From positions 226,698 through 290,697 of the forward strand of contig NZ_LT800494.1 of NCBI RefSeq assembly GCF_900166665.1: 64,000 bases of DNA, given 5' to 3'. The notes under the pieces are model-generated. The model worked only from the letters and a program-made list of their open reading frames with translations. It made no database searches and was not told the origin of the DNA. This DNA comes from Cytobacillus gottheilii (lineage in GTDB: Bacteria > Bacillota > Bacilli > Bacillales > Cytobacillaceae). The translations under genes were made by a program, and so were the position numbers. Below are positions 17,926 through 26,844 of this stretch, one piece after another. Position 1 is the first letter of the stretch. Every line of letters starts with the position of its first letter.

Positions 17926-19932
17926 ATGAAAAAACGTGCATCAGGATCAGCAAACATTCGCACTAAATTTATTTTATACTTTTTATTAATTGGATTAATT
18001 CCTCTTGCAGCGGCTTCTTACCTTATTTATGAAACAAGCAGTAAGGAAGTTGTTTCAAATGAGAAAGAGTGGCTAGGAGCGGAAACAGAGAATACAGTTT
18101 CAAGCATGGAAGATTGGATTTTAAAGAGATTAGATGAAATAACGATTATTTCAAAATCAAATGCCATTATCAATGGAGATTTAGAAGAACGCAGTCAGAT
18201 AATGAGTGTTGTAAAAGAACAGGATCCAAATTATGAGACAGTTGTTGTCACTGGGCAGGATGGAATCGTTGAGGCCCATACAACCGCAAGTAATGTCGGG
18301 ACATTAGATTTATCAGACCGGGATTATTTTATAAACGGGATGAAGGGAGAGCAAACGATTTCAAATGTAATCGTATCGAAAGCAACTGGAAATCGGATCA
18401 TTGTTGTTGCTACACCTATTACATCCCAGCAGGGGGATGTAATAGGTGTAGTCTCTGCCTCCGTTAATTTTGAAAGTCTTGTGCAGCAGTTTTTAGAGGA
18501 AGAGGAAGGAACGAATAATGGCACATATCCTGTCTTAATTGATGAGGAAAATGTGATTCAATATCACCCTGAAACAGATTTAGTTGGAAAAACGGTGGAT
18601 GAAGCTTCCTTTTCTGCTGATTTGAAAGGGCTTTTAGAAGAGGGAAAAACAGCTAGCGGCACAAAAACCATTCAAGAGAATGGGGAAGATCTGTTAGTTT
18701 CTTATGCTCCATTGCAAGCTGGAGGATTTGGCATCTACTTATTTACACCTTTAGATGTTGTTTTAGCAGTTACGGATAGTATTAGAAACATAGCGATCAT
18801 TATTATTATTGCTGCTTTTATCTTAATTACTCTAGCAGCTGTTCTCATTGCGAATGGAATCAGTAAGCCAATTAAACAATTAACAGGACAAGTTCAAACC
18901 ATTGCAGCAGGTGATTTAACCGGAGAAAAGCTGGCCATACGCTCAAAGGATGAACTTGGAATACTGGCAAAAGATATTAGTATTATGAAAGAGAATTTGC
19001 ATTCGTTAATATTGCAGGTAAAAGAGGGATCTGAGCAGACTGCCTCAACATCCGCACAATTGGCAGCAAGTGCAGACCAATCCAACCAAACAAGCATGTT
19101 AATAGCTGAATCCATGCAAACTGTTGCGGAAGGTGCTTCAGCACAATCGGAAATGGTTTCTGAAAGTGTACAGGCACTTGATGAAGTCGCACAAGGCATC
19201 CAGCAGATGGCCGAAGCTTCATCAGTTATCTCTGAGAAGTCAAATATAACCTTGGATAAAGCGGGAGCCGGAAGCGGTTCGGTGGAAAAAACGATCGAGC
19301 AAATGAACGCAATCCATGAATCGGTGATTGGATCAGACCAACTAACACAATCACTTATCGTTCGTTCACAGGACATCACCAAGATCTTAAATGCAATCAC
19401 TGCGATAGCTGATCAGACAAACCTACTAGCCCTCAATGCCGCTATCGAAGCGGCGCGTGCTGGAGAGCATGGCAAGGGATTTGCGGTTGTAGCAGACGAA
19501 GTCCGTAAGCTTGCTGAGGAATCACAGAGATCATCAAAAGAAATCTCAAATATCATTACAGAAATACAATATGATATTGAACAGTCAAGCAAATCGATGA
19601 AAAGTGTGATTGATGAAGTCCAAAATGGTGTAACCGTTGCAAAAGATACAAGAGAGCTCTTTATGGAAATTGTCGAGCTTACGAAAGATGTGGCAGATCA
19701 TATTTCAGAGATGTCGGCAACGTCAGAGGAAATATCAGCTGCGGCAGAGGAGGTTTCTGCTTCCTTTAATGAAATCTCTACTATTACAAAAACAACCACT
19801 TCAAGCACACAAGAAGTGGCTGCGGGAGCAGAGGAGCAACTAGCAGCAATTGAAGAGATGTCTTCATCTGCACGAAACTTAAGCGACTTAGCCCTGGAAC
19901 TGCAAAATGCGGTAACGAAATTTAAATTATAA
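17926..19932 (+). CDS. Methyl-accepting chemotaxis protein with dCache sensor
   Basis: A 668-residue chemoreceptor. Helix one is at about 14-33, a double-Cache extracellular domain at about 35-280 (typical [19 protein letters not shown] and [10 protein letters not shown] segments), helix two at about 285-308, HAMP ([20 protein letters not shown]), and a signalling domain with tip motif [20 protein letters not shown]. dCache domains of this class usually bind amino acids or other small organic ligands. Preceded by AAAGGGG and a sigma-D-like promoter; closed by a bidirectional hairpin. Its signalling domain resembles that of the receptor at 12-13.7 kb, but the sensor is unrelated. Confidence 0.94.
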   Translation: MKKRASGSANIRTKFILYFLLIGLIPLAAASYLIYETSSKEVVSNEKEWLGAETENTVSSMEDWILKRLDEITIISKSNAIINGDLEERSQIMSVVKEQDPNYETVVVTGQDGIVEAHTTASNVGTLDLSDRDYFINGMKGEQTISNVIVSKATGNRIIVVATPITSQQGDVIGVVSASVNFESLVQQFLEEEEGTNNGTYPVLIDEENVIQYHPETDLVGKTVDEASFSADLKGLLEEGKTASGTKTIQENGEDLLVSYAPLQAGGFGIYLFTPLDVVLAVTDSIRNIAIIIIIAAFILITLAAVLIANGISKPIKQLTGQVQTIAAGDLTGEKLAIRSKDELGILAKDISIMKENLHSLILQVKEGSEQTASTSAQLAASADQSNQTSMLIAESMQTVAEGASAQSEMVSESVQALDEVAQGIQQMAEASSVISEKSNITLDKAGAGSGSVEKTIEQMNAIHESVIGSDQLTQSLIVRSQDITKILNAITAIADQTNLLALNAAIEAARAGEHGKGFAVVADEVRKLAEESQRSSKEISNIITEIQYDIEQSSKSMKSVIDEVQNGVTVAKDTRELFMEIVELTKDVADHISEMSATSEEISAAAEEVSASFNEISTITKTTTSSTQEVAAGAEEQLAAIEEMSSSARNLSDLALELQNAVTKFKL

Positions 19933-19941
19933 AAACAATTG

Positions 19942-19980
19942 AAAAAGCTAATTGTCCGAATGCGGGCAATTAGCTTTTTG
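19942..19980. terminator. Bidirectional terminator, chemoreceptor / rpiR
   Basis: AAAAAGCTAATTG and CAATTAGCTTTTT form a 13-bp stem around a GC-rich loop between convergent genes. Confidence 0.9.
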
Positions 19981-20054
19981 TACATTAAGTAATTTTTCGT
20001 ATGAGCAGAAACTATCATCAGTGAAAGCAGTTAAGTCAATCGCTATCAACTTGT

Positions 20055-20885
20055 CTATTTTCGGGGTAGCCGATCATGATAATCCTTCCGAATCTGATGA
20101 AGTTCATGCAGCTTATCTAAGGCTTGATCTCCCATGTGCTTTCCTACATTTACAACAATGCTCTCAATTAAAGCAATGGGAGCCACCATAGAGTGGAACT
20201 CTCCCACATCACCCCTGCTTGTATACAAGGTATAAGTGGCTTGTTCAAGCAATGGAGATACCAGCATATCTGTCATTAAAATGGTGCAGATTTCTTTCTT
20301 TTTGGCGTAATCGAGCAAGACATTAATTTCAACAGATGCTTGCACAAAACCAAAAAGAAAAAGCACATCCCCTTTTTTCATATGAATCATATCCTCAAAT
20401 ATCTCATGGCCGCTCGAGTTAAAGGTGTATACATTGCTGTTAAATCTTTTAAGACGAAAGGCGAATAGCGAAACAAGACTTACTGAAGAGCCCGCTCCAA
20501 ATAAATGAATGTTCTCCGCATTCGCAATTTTTCCAATTGATTGCTGAAAACTTTGATCTGCTAAGTGCTTTTTTGTGTCCGATAAATAGTGAAGTGCGCT
20601 ATCAAGCATAAACGGTGTATAGCCGTTTTCATATTTTCTCAGGGACGCCTCTACTTTACTCGCTGGTGTTACTTGATTTACCGCTGATTTAATATATTGT
20701 TTAAAATCCTTTAAATTTTGAAAACCAACAGCACTCCAAAAGCGGGATACAGTGGCAACACTTGTCCCGCAAGCTTTTGAAATGTCCAGTTCAGTCATAA
20801 AAGGTACGTTGTCGATGTTTTTTTGTATATAGTCAGCAATAATCTGCTGGCTTTTTGAAAGCTGCTGCTTTGTGAAATCTACCAT
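20055..20885 (-). CDS. MurR/RpiR-family phosphosugar-responsive regulator
   Basis: A 276-residue regulator with an N-terminal RpiR helix-turn-helix (about 1-77, with FMTELDISKACGTSVATVSRFWSAVGF) and a C-terminal SIS domain (about 110-245, with FGAGSSVSLVS and a phosphosugar-type loop). Such proteins bind sugar phosphates or amino-sugar derivatives. GGAGG is 9 nt before the ATG. It is divergent from the ECF transporter operon at 21.0-25.2 kb and shares a 158-bp intergenic region containing an inverted repeat, so it probably controls that operon. This suggests a phosphorylated sugar-like inducer. Confidence 0.88.
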   Translation of the reverse strand: MVDFTKQQLSKSQQIIADYIQKNIDNVPFMTELDISKACGTSVATVSRFWSAVGFQNLKDFKQYIKSAVNQVTPASKVEASLRKYENGYTPFMLDSALHYLSDTKKHLADQSFQQSIGKIANAENIHLFGAGSSVSLVSLFAFRLKRFNSNVYTFNSSGHEIFEDMIHMKKGDVLFLFGFVQASVEINVLLDYAKKKEICTILMTDMLVSPLLEQATYTLYTSRGDVGEFHSMVAPIALIESIVVNVGKHMGDQALDKLHELHQIRKDYHDRLPRK

Positions 20886-20930
20886 TCTCCGCGCCCTCCT
20901 TCATCTTTATAATCTGAGTATACTACAAAA

Positions 20931-20948
20931 ATGAAATAAAATTTTCAT
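20931..20948. promoter_or_regulatory. Possible RpiR operator
   Basis: ATGAAATAAAATTTTCAT is an inverted repeat (ATGAAA / TTTCAT, 6-nt centre) in the divergent intergenic region between the RpiR gene and the ECF operon. The sequence is AT-rich, so chance symmetry is possible. Confidence 0.4.
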
Positions 20949-21043
20949 ATAAATAAAAAAGATATTAATTTTACATTATCTTAAAACTATCTTCACAAAC
21001 CGTCTCTATACTGAAGGCAAGATCAAAAAAGGGAGTGAAGAAA

Positions 21044-21925
21044 ATGAGTATTAACAAGGAAAGAAAATTAACACAGTCACAAAAAATGATGGTATTTGTA
21101 TTGTCTATGTCTTTATTTGGATTATCGAAAATGATTACGGAGCTGCTTCCATCAAATGAAGTGGGGCCAATTGAATTTTCTATTTCTTATTTTGCTTTTA
21201 TTCCACTCATCTTAGCAGCTTTATTTCATCCGCTTTATGTAGCTGTCGGAGCTTCAGTAGGAAATATCGTTTTCGCAGGTTTGCTAATGGGCGATTTTGG
21301 CGGAATTGGTGAGATTGAAGGTTTCATTGAATTTACGCTCGCCATTTATGTTGCCGGTCTCCTTGTCCGCAATCCATTAAGCAAGGTTCAGCTTGCAATT
21401 GCATCCCTTGTTGGTGTAGGAATTGATCAGCTCCTCAGCACAATTGTTGATATTGGGAAGGTCTGGTTTGGAGTAGAAGGCTTTGATGCCGTACCAGGAT
21501 TGCCTGAAAGTATAGTCGTCTTAGAAGGAGTTAGCTTTTTAAATGAAATGGTTATTACAGGTGTGTTAGTCGGTCTTATTCCTACGTTGATCTTAACACC
21601 AAAATTATATGGAAAAATCGAACCTTTACTAGGTATGCGTCCGCGTGATGCGAAAGTAGAAACATCTATCGGTTCTTATATTACGCCTGGGTTAATTGCA
21701 GCGGTTGTTATTTTAACATTTGTTGGTATGATTGCAGAATTTATTGCTGAGATGGATATGAACTTAGCTTTCTGGTCAGCCGATTTCATTAATCAGTTTG
21801 CAGATGATCAAAAATGGATTGGCTATAGCGCATGGGGAATTTTAGCGGCAGGAGCAATCTTTATCATCTATAAGCTGATTCGCAGAAAAGGAAGCGGAAC
21901 AGCTGATCTTGACCAGGCAGCATAA
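21044..21925 (+). CDS. ECF transporter substrate-binding (S) component, unknown substrate
   Basis: An integral membrane S component of 293 residues with six or seven helices in an ECF-type layout (PIEFSISYFAFIPLILAALFHP, PLYVAVGASVGNIVFAG). It is longer than most S components (about 170-200), with an extra C-terminal helix ending in a basic KLIRRKGSG tail. It does not match thiamin, biotin, folate or cobalt S components that I know. The ATG at 21044 follows GGGAG by 8 nt. First gene of a four-gene operon with its own fused ATPase and T component, so it is probably a group-I, dedicated system. Confidence 0.82.
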   Translation: MSINKERKLTQSQKMMVFVLSMSLFGLSKMITELLPSNEVGPIEFSISYFAFIPLILAALFHPLYVAVGASVGNIVFAGLLMGDFGGIGEIEGFIEFTLAIYVAGLLVRNPLSKVQLAIASLVGVGIDQLLSTIVDIGKVWFGVEGFDAVPGLPESIVVLEGVSFLNEMVITGVLVGLIPTLILTPKLYGKIEPLLGMRPRDAKVETSIGSYITPGLIAAVVILTFVGMIAEFIAEMDMNLAFWSADFINQFADDQKWIGYSAWGILAAGAIFIIYKLIRRKGSGTADLDQAA

Positions 21926-21951
21926 TAACAAGTCAAATGGGGGCAGATCCA

Positions 21952-23658
21952 ATGATTCTATTTGAAAATGTTTCATTCCGATATCCGGGATCAGAAGAAT
22001 GGGTATTAAAGAATGTTTCTGTCGAAATTAATAAGCATGATTTTACGGCAATTATTGGCGGAAATGGGGCAGGAAAATCTACTTTTTGCAAAGTGATAAA
22101 TGGATTAATCCCCTACTACTATGTAGGAGATTTTGAAGGGAAAATGTCTATTAATGGGGAGGATGCAGCTGCTTCAAATGTTGCATCCCTTTCAAGCAAA
22201 GTAGCTTATGTATATCAGGATTTTGAGAATCAGCTAGTTCGTCCAAAAGTACTTGATGAAGTCATTTTTTCTCCGTTAAATTACGGATACAAGGATTATA
22301 TGGAAAGAGGCAAGAGGGCACTTGAGCTTCTTGATCTTACTCATTTAGCAGATGAATATGTCTGGCAATTAAGCGGAGGGCAAAAGCATCTTGTGGCACT
22401 AGCAGGTGCACTTGCCCTTGCTCCTGAGGTATTAATCATTGATGAACCAGTAGCACAGCTGGACCCTGCACATGCCATACAATTGTACGAAAAGTTAAAA
22501 TATCTGCATTCCGAATTAGGTTTGACGATTCTTGTCATTGAGCATCATACTGAATTTATTGCGGACTACTGCAAAGATGTAATGCTGATGGAAAAAGGAA
22601 GCGTTAAGTGGAAGAAGCCTGTGAAAGAGGCGTTGAACTCGGTTGAGGAGCTCACAGAAAAACATATACATCCTCCTCAAGTAACAATGGCAGCCTTTCA
22701 TGAACGGCCTCTGTCAGAGCAATTGCCTGTGACAATAGAAGAAGCAGGCCACTGGTTTGAAAACTACATTATTCATGAGAAGGGTGTGCCGTTTACTGTC
22801 TCTCCTGAAAAACAGCAGTCACTTGTTGAATTTAAAGGAATACATTATGGCTATAAAACCTTGTCCCGCAAGATTGTACCTGTTATTAAAGATCTTCAGC
22901 TTCAAATTCAGGCAGGCGACAGAATTGCCTTAGTAGGAAGTAATGGGGCGGGAAAGTCAACGATATTAAAGCTTATTTCCGGTCTGATTAAACCTCTGCA
23001 GGGGGAGATTTCTTATAACGGAGAATCTCTTAAAAAAGTTTCTCCTGAAAAAAGAGCGGAAAAAATTGCCCATATTTATCAAAATCCAGAAGAGATGTTC
23101 ATAGAAGATGAAATTCTGAAAGATATATCCTTTTTCCTTAAAGTGCGCAGTCATCCTGCCCTGGAAGAGATTACAGAGAGAATGGTTCAGCAGTTTAACT
23201 TGGATACACTGAAACATCGAGATGGACGCTTATTGAGCGGGGGGCAGCAGAGAAGAGCATCCCTTGCCATCGGACTGGCTATGCAGCCTGAGGTTGTTTT
23301 ATTAGATGAGCCGACAGCAAGCCTGGACATTGCAACGAGGAAAGAAATGATAATGATGCTCCAGGAGCTTGATTCCTCGGTCAAGGCCGCTGTGATAGCT
23401 ACACATGATATGCAGCTTGTTGCTGAATGGGCAACGCGGGTGGTTGTTCTTAACCGCGGAGAAATCATCGCTGATACAACACCACAGGAATTGTTTTCAA
23501 ACCAGTTTCTATTAAAGGAAGCCTCACTGGTTGAGCCTCAAATCGTTTCTCTATGTCATGAATTGAAGATCCACCCGGTTGAACTCACGATTGACGGCTT
23601 TTTAAGAAGAATTAAATTGGAGGAATCTGCAAGTGAGTGTTTTTCAAAAGTTCTTTAG
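21952..23658 (+). CDS. ECF transporter dual ATPase (fused EcfA-EcfA')
   Basis: Two complete ABC domains in one 568-residue chain, as in YkoD-type dedicated ECF systems. Domain one has Walker A GGNGAGKST, signature LSGGQKH and Walker B VLIIDEP; domain two has GSNGAGKST, LSGGQQRR and VVLLDEP. A linker of about 60 residues (about 235-295) joins them. GGGGG at 21939-21943 is 8 nt before the chosen ATG at 21952. The last 26 nt overlap the next gene, consistent with translational coupling. Confidence 0.93.
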   Translation: MILFENVSFRYPGSEEWVLKNVSVEINKHDFTAIIGGNGAGKSTFCKVINGLIPYYYVGDFEGKMSINGEDAAASNVASLSSKVAYVYQDFENQLVRPKVLDEVIFSPLNYGYKDYMERGKRALELLDLTHLADEYVWQLSGGQKHLVALAGALALAPEVLIIDEPVAQLDPAHAIQLYEKLKYLHSELGLTILVIEHHTEFIADYCKDVMLMEKGSVKWKKPVKEALNSVEELTEKHIHPPQVTMAAFHERPLSEQLPVTIEEAGHWFENYIIHEKGVPFTVSPEKQQSLVEFKGIHYGYKTLSRKIVPVIKDLQLQIQAGDRIALVGSNGAGKSTILKLISGLIKPLQGEISYNGESLKKVSPEKRAEKIAHIYQNPEEMFIEDEILKDISFFLKVRSHPALEEITERMVQQFNLDTLKHRDGRLLSGGQQRRASLAIGLAMQPEVVLLDEPTASLDIATRKEMIMMLQELDSSVKAAVIATHDMQLVAEWATRVVVLNRGEIIADTTPQELFSNQFLLKEASLVEPQIVSLCHELKIHPVELTIDGFLRRIKLEESASECFSKVL

Positions 23659-24457
23659 CAAGCTGACCGTTGAAAATATTAAAATTGAGCTCATGCGGAC
23701 GGCATATGGCAATGAACCAACACCGCTTGCCAAACTGGATCCGCGTATGCTGATTCTGTGGGTGCTCATTTATTCAATCATTCCATGGCTGACACATAAT
23801 CAAACCATCCTAATAGGGCTGACCTTATTTACAGCAGTACTTGCCTATATGTCGAGAGTAAGCCCGCTGCTTATATTCCTTCTGATTGTTGGCGTAATCT
23901 CGCAGTTTACGTATTTGGTTTTTGCGGCCATGTTTTTAGGCAATAGCTTTTCAGTCTTAATTGCTGTTATTCCAGTGACGATGAAGGTAGCTACTGTCTC
24001 CTTAGCGACAATGGCAGTCTTTACAAGTATGGATCCTGAAAAGTTTAGCGACGCACTTCTTAAATTAGGGGTGCCAGGAAAGTTTAGCTTTGGCGTTTCA
24101 TATGGTTATCGTATGCTGCCCATTCTAATCGAGGAATACCAAAACATTATTCATTCCTTCCGATTAAGAGGGAAGCTGCCGTCTAAACCAGGCTTCCTTT
24201 ACAGCCGTTATGTCTTTTACTATATCAAAATGTGTATCATGGCCTTTTATCCGATGATGCTGAATACAGCGAAGCGGACCAGAACAACGGTGGAGGTTTT
24301 AGAGGTAAGAGGTTTTAGTTATACGCTGGAGAATAATATTGCTAAAGATATCAAACTGAATTATTTAAAAATGACAAAATATGATTATTATTTTATAGGG
24401 ATTAGTACGCTAATTACAGCATTGATCTACATAGTGGGTTACCAATTCCCGCTTTAA
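23633..24457 (+). CDS. ECF transporter transmembrane (T) component
   Basis: A 274-residue energy-coupling membrane protein with four or five helices and the cytosolic coupling helices that carry ARG-type motifs in this family (here SFRLRGKLPSKPG and LEVRGFSYTLE). Start is GTG at 23633, 9 nt after GGAGG at 23619-23623, within the end of the ATPase gene. It links the S component to the fused ATPase. Confidence 0.9.
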   Translation: MSVFQKFFSKLTVENIKIELMRTAYGNEPTPLAKLDPRMLILWVLIYSIIPWLTHNQTILIGLTLFTAVLAYMSRVSPLLIFLLIVGVISQFTYLVFAAMFLGNSFSVLIAVIPVTMKVATVSLATMAVFTSMDPEKFSDALLKLGVPGKFSFGVSYGYRMLPILIEEYQNIIHSFRLRGKLPSKPGFLYSRYVFYYIKMCIMAFYPMMLNTAKRTRTTVEVLEVRGFSYTLENNIAKDIKLNYLKMTKYDYYFIGISTLITALIYIVGYQFPL

Positions 24458-24475
24458 TAGAAAGGAAGATTCAGC

Positions 24476-25231
24476 ATGATCATAGATTTTCATACACATG
24501 TAAAACTGGCAAAACGAGTGGATTTTGATATTGAATTTTTTAAAGAGGTTATTTTGAATGCAAGAGAGGCAGGACTGACTGCAATCGCAATGACGGAGCA
24601 TTTTAACACGAAAAATTACTATGAAATCTACGAGCAGCTCGATGAGCACTTTGATTATATAGATGATTATTACGATGTTGATGGCTTTAAAGTGTTTACT
24701 GGAATGGAAATTGATGTTTGTGAAACAGGTCATATTTTATTTGTAGGACATAAAGAGAAGCTTCTGCAGATCCGCAGGCTGCTTGATTTCCATACAGATA
24801 AGGAATCCTTTATCTCACTTCCGGACTTACTGGACCTAGGTGAGCATCATGACCTGCTGATGATTGGTGCCCATCCTTTAAGAGAAACAACGCCATTACA
24901 TCATCACGATCCTGCTCTGCTGAAAAGATTCCATGCTTTTGATTTGAATGGTAAAGATATGCATGAGCATGGGATTGAAGAAATGAAGGAAGATGTTCTG
25001 GCATTTGCTGCACAGCTGGACATTCCAGTCGTTTGCGGCAGTGACTCCCATCATCCTATCCATATCGGAGTGGTCAAAAACGAATTTGAACAAGACTTTA
25101 GCACCGCCCAAGAAATAAGAGATGCAATTAAAGGAAACCAATACAAAAGCATGATCGCGCCAAATCTGCATACAAAAATTAATGCAGCTAAAATTGTTAA
25201 GAAAAAAATGAAAGAGGCATTAACCGTATAA
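24476..25231 (+). CDS. PHP-domain metal-dependent phosphoesterase
   Basis: A 251-residue PHP hydrolase, a fold found in histidinol phosphatases and other phosphoesterases with a trinuclear metal site. Expected ligands are visible: H6 and H8 (DFHTH), E41-H42 (MTEHF), E78 (GMEID), H133 (GAHPL), D190 and H192 (GSDSHH). AAAGGAAG precedes the ATG, 18 nt after the T-component gene, so it belongs to the ECF operon. Context suggests that it removes a phosphate from, or otherwise processes, the imported compound; the substrate is unknown. Confidence 0.88.
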   Translation: MIIDFHTHVKLAKRVDFDIEFFKEVILNAREAGLTAIAMTEHFNTKNYYEIYEQLDEHFDYIDDYYDVDGFKVFTGMEIDVCETGHILFVGHKEKLLQIRRLLDFHTDKESFISLPDLLDLGEHHDLLMIGAHPLRETTPLHHHDPALLKRFHAFDLNGKDMHEHGIEEMKEDVLAFAAQLDIPVVCGSDSHHPIHIGVVKNEFEQDFSTAQEIRDAIKGNQYKSMIAPNLHTKINAAKIVKKKMKEALTV

Positions 25232-25266
25232 AGAACGGGAGAACAGACCGTGTTCCACATTGTTGC

Positions 25267-25316
25267 AGCAAAGCCTGGCTAGTCAGTAGATGACAAGCGG
25301 GCTTTTGCTTTTTTAC
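25267..25316 (+). terminator. Terminator of the ECF-PHP operon
   Basis: AGCAAAGCC (25267-25275) pairs with GGGCTTTTGCT (25299-25309), with an inner GTCA/TGAC pairing, followed by a T-run. Confidence 0.8.
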
Positions 25317-25357
25317 TGAAATAATGACGGATATCCAAATGCACAATTCAAAATAAA

Positions 25358-25670
25358 AAGGCTGGACAAAACGAAATTAATCTTTCTAAAACACGAATAT
25401 TCAATATTTTGATTTGGGTATTTAAGCAAGTCCGTTCCATTGCGCTGCGGACCCTCGCTTTCCGTGGGGAGGAAGCTGAGCCTCCTCGAAGCAAAGCTTC
25501 TGCGGGGTCTCACCTTTTCCTCTATTGCCCACAGGAGTCGAGGGTCCTCCGCTCCATTTCACTCATGTTATAAAATATATTTTATAATCATAAAAAAACC
25601 GAATGATTAGCAAGATAACTTCCTAACCATTCGGTTCTATGAGTGTGTTAAATACTTATGTCTCATCTTC
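25358..25670 (-). repeat. TIR-bounded structured repeat, copy 1
   Basis: About 313 bp, nearly identical to the copy at 63623-63940 and in the same orientation; copies at 31331 and 35857 are inverted relative to it. Its ends (GGCTGGACA and TGTCTCATC) are a worn form of the GAGGCTGGGACA inverted repeat seen in copy 4. The interior holds long complementary stems (CGAGGGTCC against GGACCCTCG) and, toward the guaC side, a terminator-like hairpin. A short reading frame inside (starting MRPRRSFASRR) is a by-product of the structure, not a gene. The gap between the ECF operon and guaC holds nothing else. Confidence 0.9.
25592..25636 (-). terminator. guaC terminator carried by the repeat element
   Basis: AACCGAATGATTAG and CTAACCATTCGGTT form a 14-bp stem (one mismatch); on the minus strand it is followed by a T-run (complement of 25592-25598). 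It lies 46 bp beyond the guaC stop codon. Confidence 0.8.
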
Positions 25671-25681
25671 TTATCAAAGTA

Positions 25682-26665
25682 TTAATAAACTTTATCACCG
25701 TTGAAAATAGAGTTTTTCACGATTACGTAGTCTACAGTGCGAATGGATTCAAGTTTGTTTCCGCCAGCATATGAGATAGAGGATTGAAGATCTTGTTCCA
25801 TTTCTGTCAATGTGTCCTGCAGAGCGCCTTTATGCTCCACAAACATTTTTTTGCCTTCTACGTTTTTCTTTTCTCCCTTTTGAAACTCTGAAGCTGATCC
25901 AAAGTACTCTTTAAAGAGTTTGCCATCCTTCTCGACTGTTTCACCAGGAGACTCTTCATGGCCTGCAAATAGAGAGCCGATCATGACCATTGAAGCGCCA
26001 AAGCGGACTGATTTTGCGATATCGCCATTTGTACGGATTCCGCCGTCAGCAATAATTGGCTTGCTTGCTGCTTTTGCACACCAGCGCAATGCTGCCAGCT
26101 GCCAGCCGCCAGTACCAAAACCAGTTTTAATCTTTGTGATGCATACTTTCCCTGGTCCGATTCCAACCTTTGTTGCGTCTGCACCAGCATGTTCAAGCTC
26201 TCTTACCGCTTCAGGTGTTCCAACGTTCCCAGCGATGACAAAGCTTTCAGGCAAATGCTTCTTAATGTGCTGAATCATACGGATTACAGCATTTGAATGA
26301 CCATGGGCAATATCAATTGTAATATAGTCCGGCACAAGCTTCTCTGCCGCTAATTGCTCAATGAACCCGTACTCTTCTTCTTTTACCCCAACACTAATTG
26401 AAGCAATTAAACCACGAGACTGCATATCTTTAATAAACGTAATACGTGTTTCAGGCTCAAAGCGGTGCATAATATAAAAATAATTATTTTCAGCTAAATA
26501 AGAAGCGATTTTCTCATCAATAATCGTCTGCATATTCGCAGGCACAACAGGCAGCTTAAATGTATGCTTGCCAAATTTAATAGATGTATCACATTCAGAA
26601 CGGCTATCTACAATGCATTTTGCAGGAATTAACTGAATATCTTCGTAATCAAATACATTATCCAA
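25682..26665 (-). CDS. guaC: GMP reductase
   Basis: NADPH-dependent deamination of GMP to IMP for purine salvage. The 327-residue barrel has the IMPDH/GMPR active-site loop [11 protein letters not shown] with catalytic C175, and the phosphate-binding [14 protein letters not shown] and [12 protein letters not shown] segments of GuaC. Start is TTG at 26665, set by AGGAG with a 9-nt spacer; no ATG is available nearby. A PurR-type operator covers the upstream region. Transcription ends in the hairpin of the adjacent repeat element. Confidence 0.95.
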   Translation of the reverse strand: MDNVFDYEDIQLIPAKCIVDSRSECDTSIKFGKHTFKLPVVPANMQTIIDEKIASYLAENNYFYIMHRFEPETRITFIKDMQSRGLIASISVGVKEEEYGFIEQLAAEKLVPDYITIDIAHGHSNAVIRMIQHIKKHLPESFVIAGNVGTPEAVRELEHAGADATKVGIGPGKVCITKIKTGFGTGGWQLAALRWCAKAASKPIIADGGIRTNGDIAKSVRFGASMVMIGSLFAGHEESPGETVEKDGKLFKEYFGSASEFQKGEKKNVEGKKMFVEHKGALQDTLTEMEQDLQSSISYAGGNKLESIRTVDYVIVKNSIFNGDKVY

Positions 26666-26679
26666 GGTTCAACACTCCT

Positions 26680-26724
26680 AAAAGCGAATATTATTATTGT
26701 GTTAGTTATTAAATGTTCGTACAT
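26680..26724 (-). promoter_or_regulatory. PurR operator (two inverted PurBoxes) upstream of guaC
   Basis: AAAAGCGAATATT (26680-26692) and the inverted AATGTTCGTACAT (26712-26724) each match 11 of 13 positions of the PurBox AWWWCCGAACWWT, with CGAA/TTCG centres 31 bp apart, the spacing that PurR needs. GMP reductase is a known PurR target in B. subtilis, so repression relieved by PRPP is expected. Confidence 0.8.
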
Positions 26725-26844
26725 ACGGTAATTTACAGGATTTTTTTACAGTTGTCAAAGGTTTTTACTTTTATTTAACTTATTCTTTACAGTAGAGTGG
26801 AGATAATTCTTCGTGTTTTTTGACTAATTGAAGGGAGAATGAAG

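Noticed and set aside
25313..25513. Short frame starting MRPRRSFASRRLSF inside repeat copy 1, repeated at 63594-63779 in copy 4
   Set aside because: It is created by the GC-rich stem sequence of the repeat element, has no ribosome-binding site and lacks coding character in the other copies.
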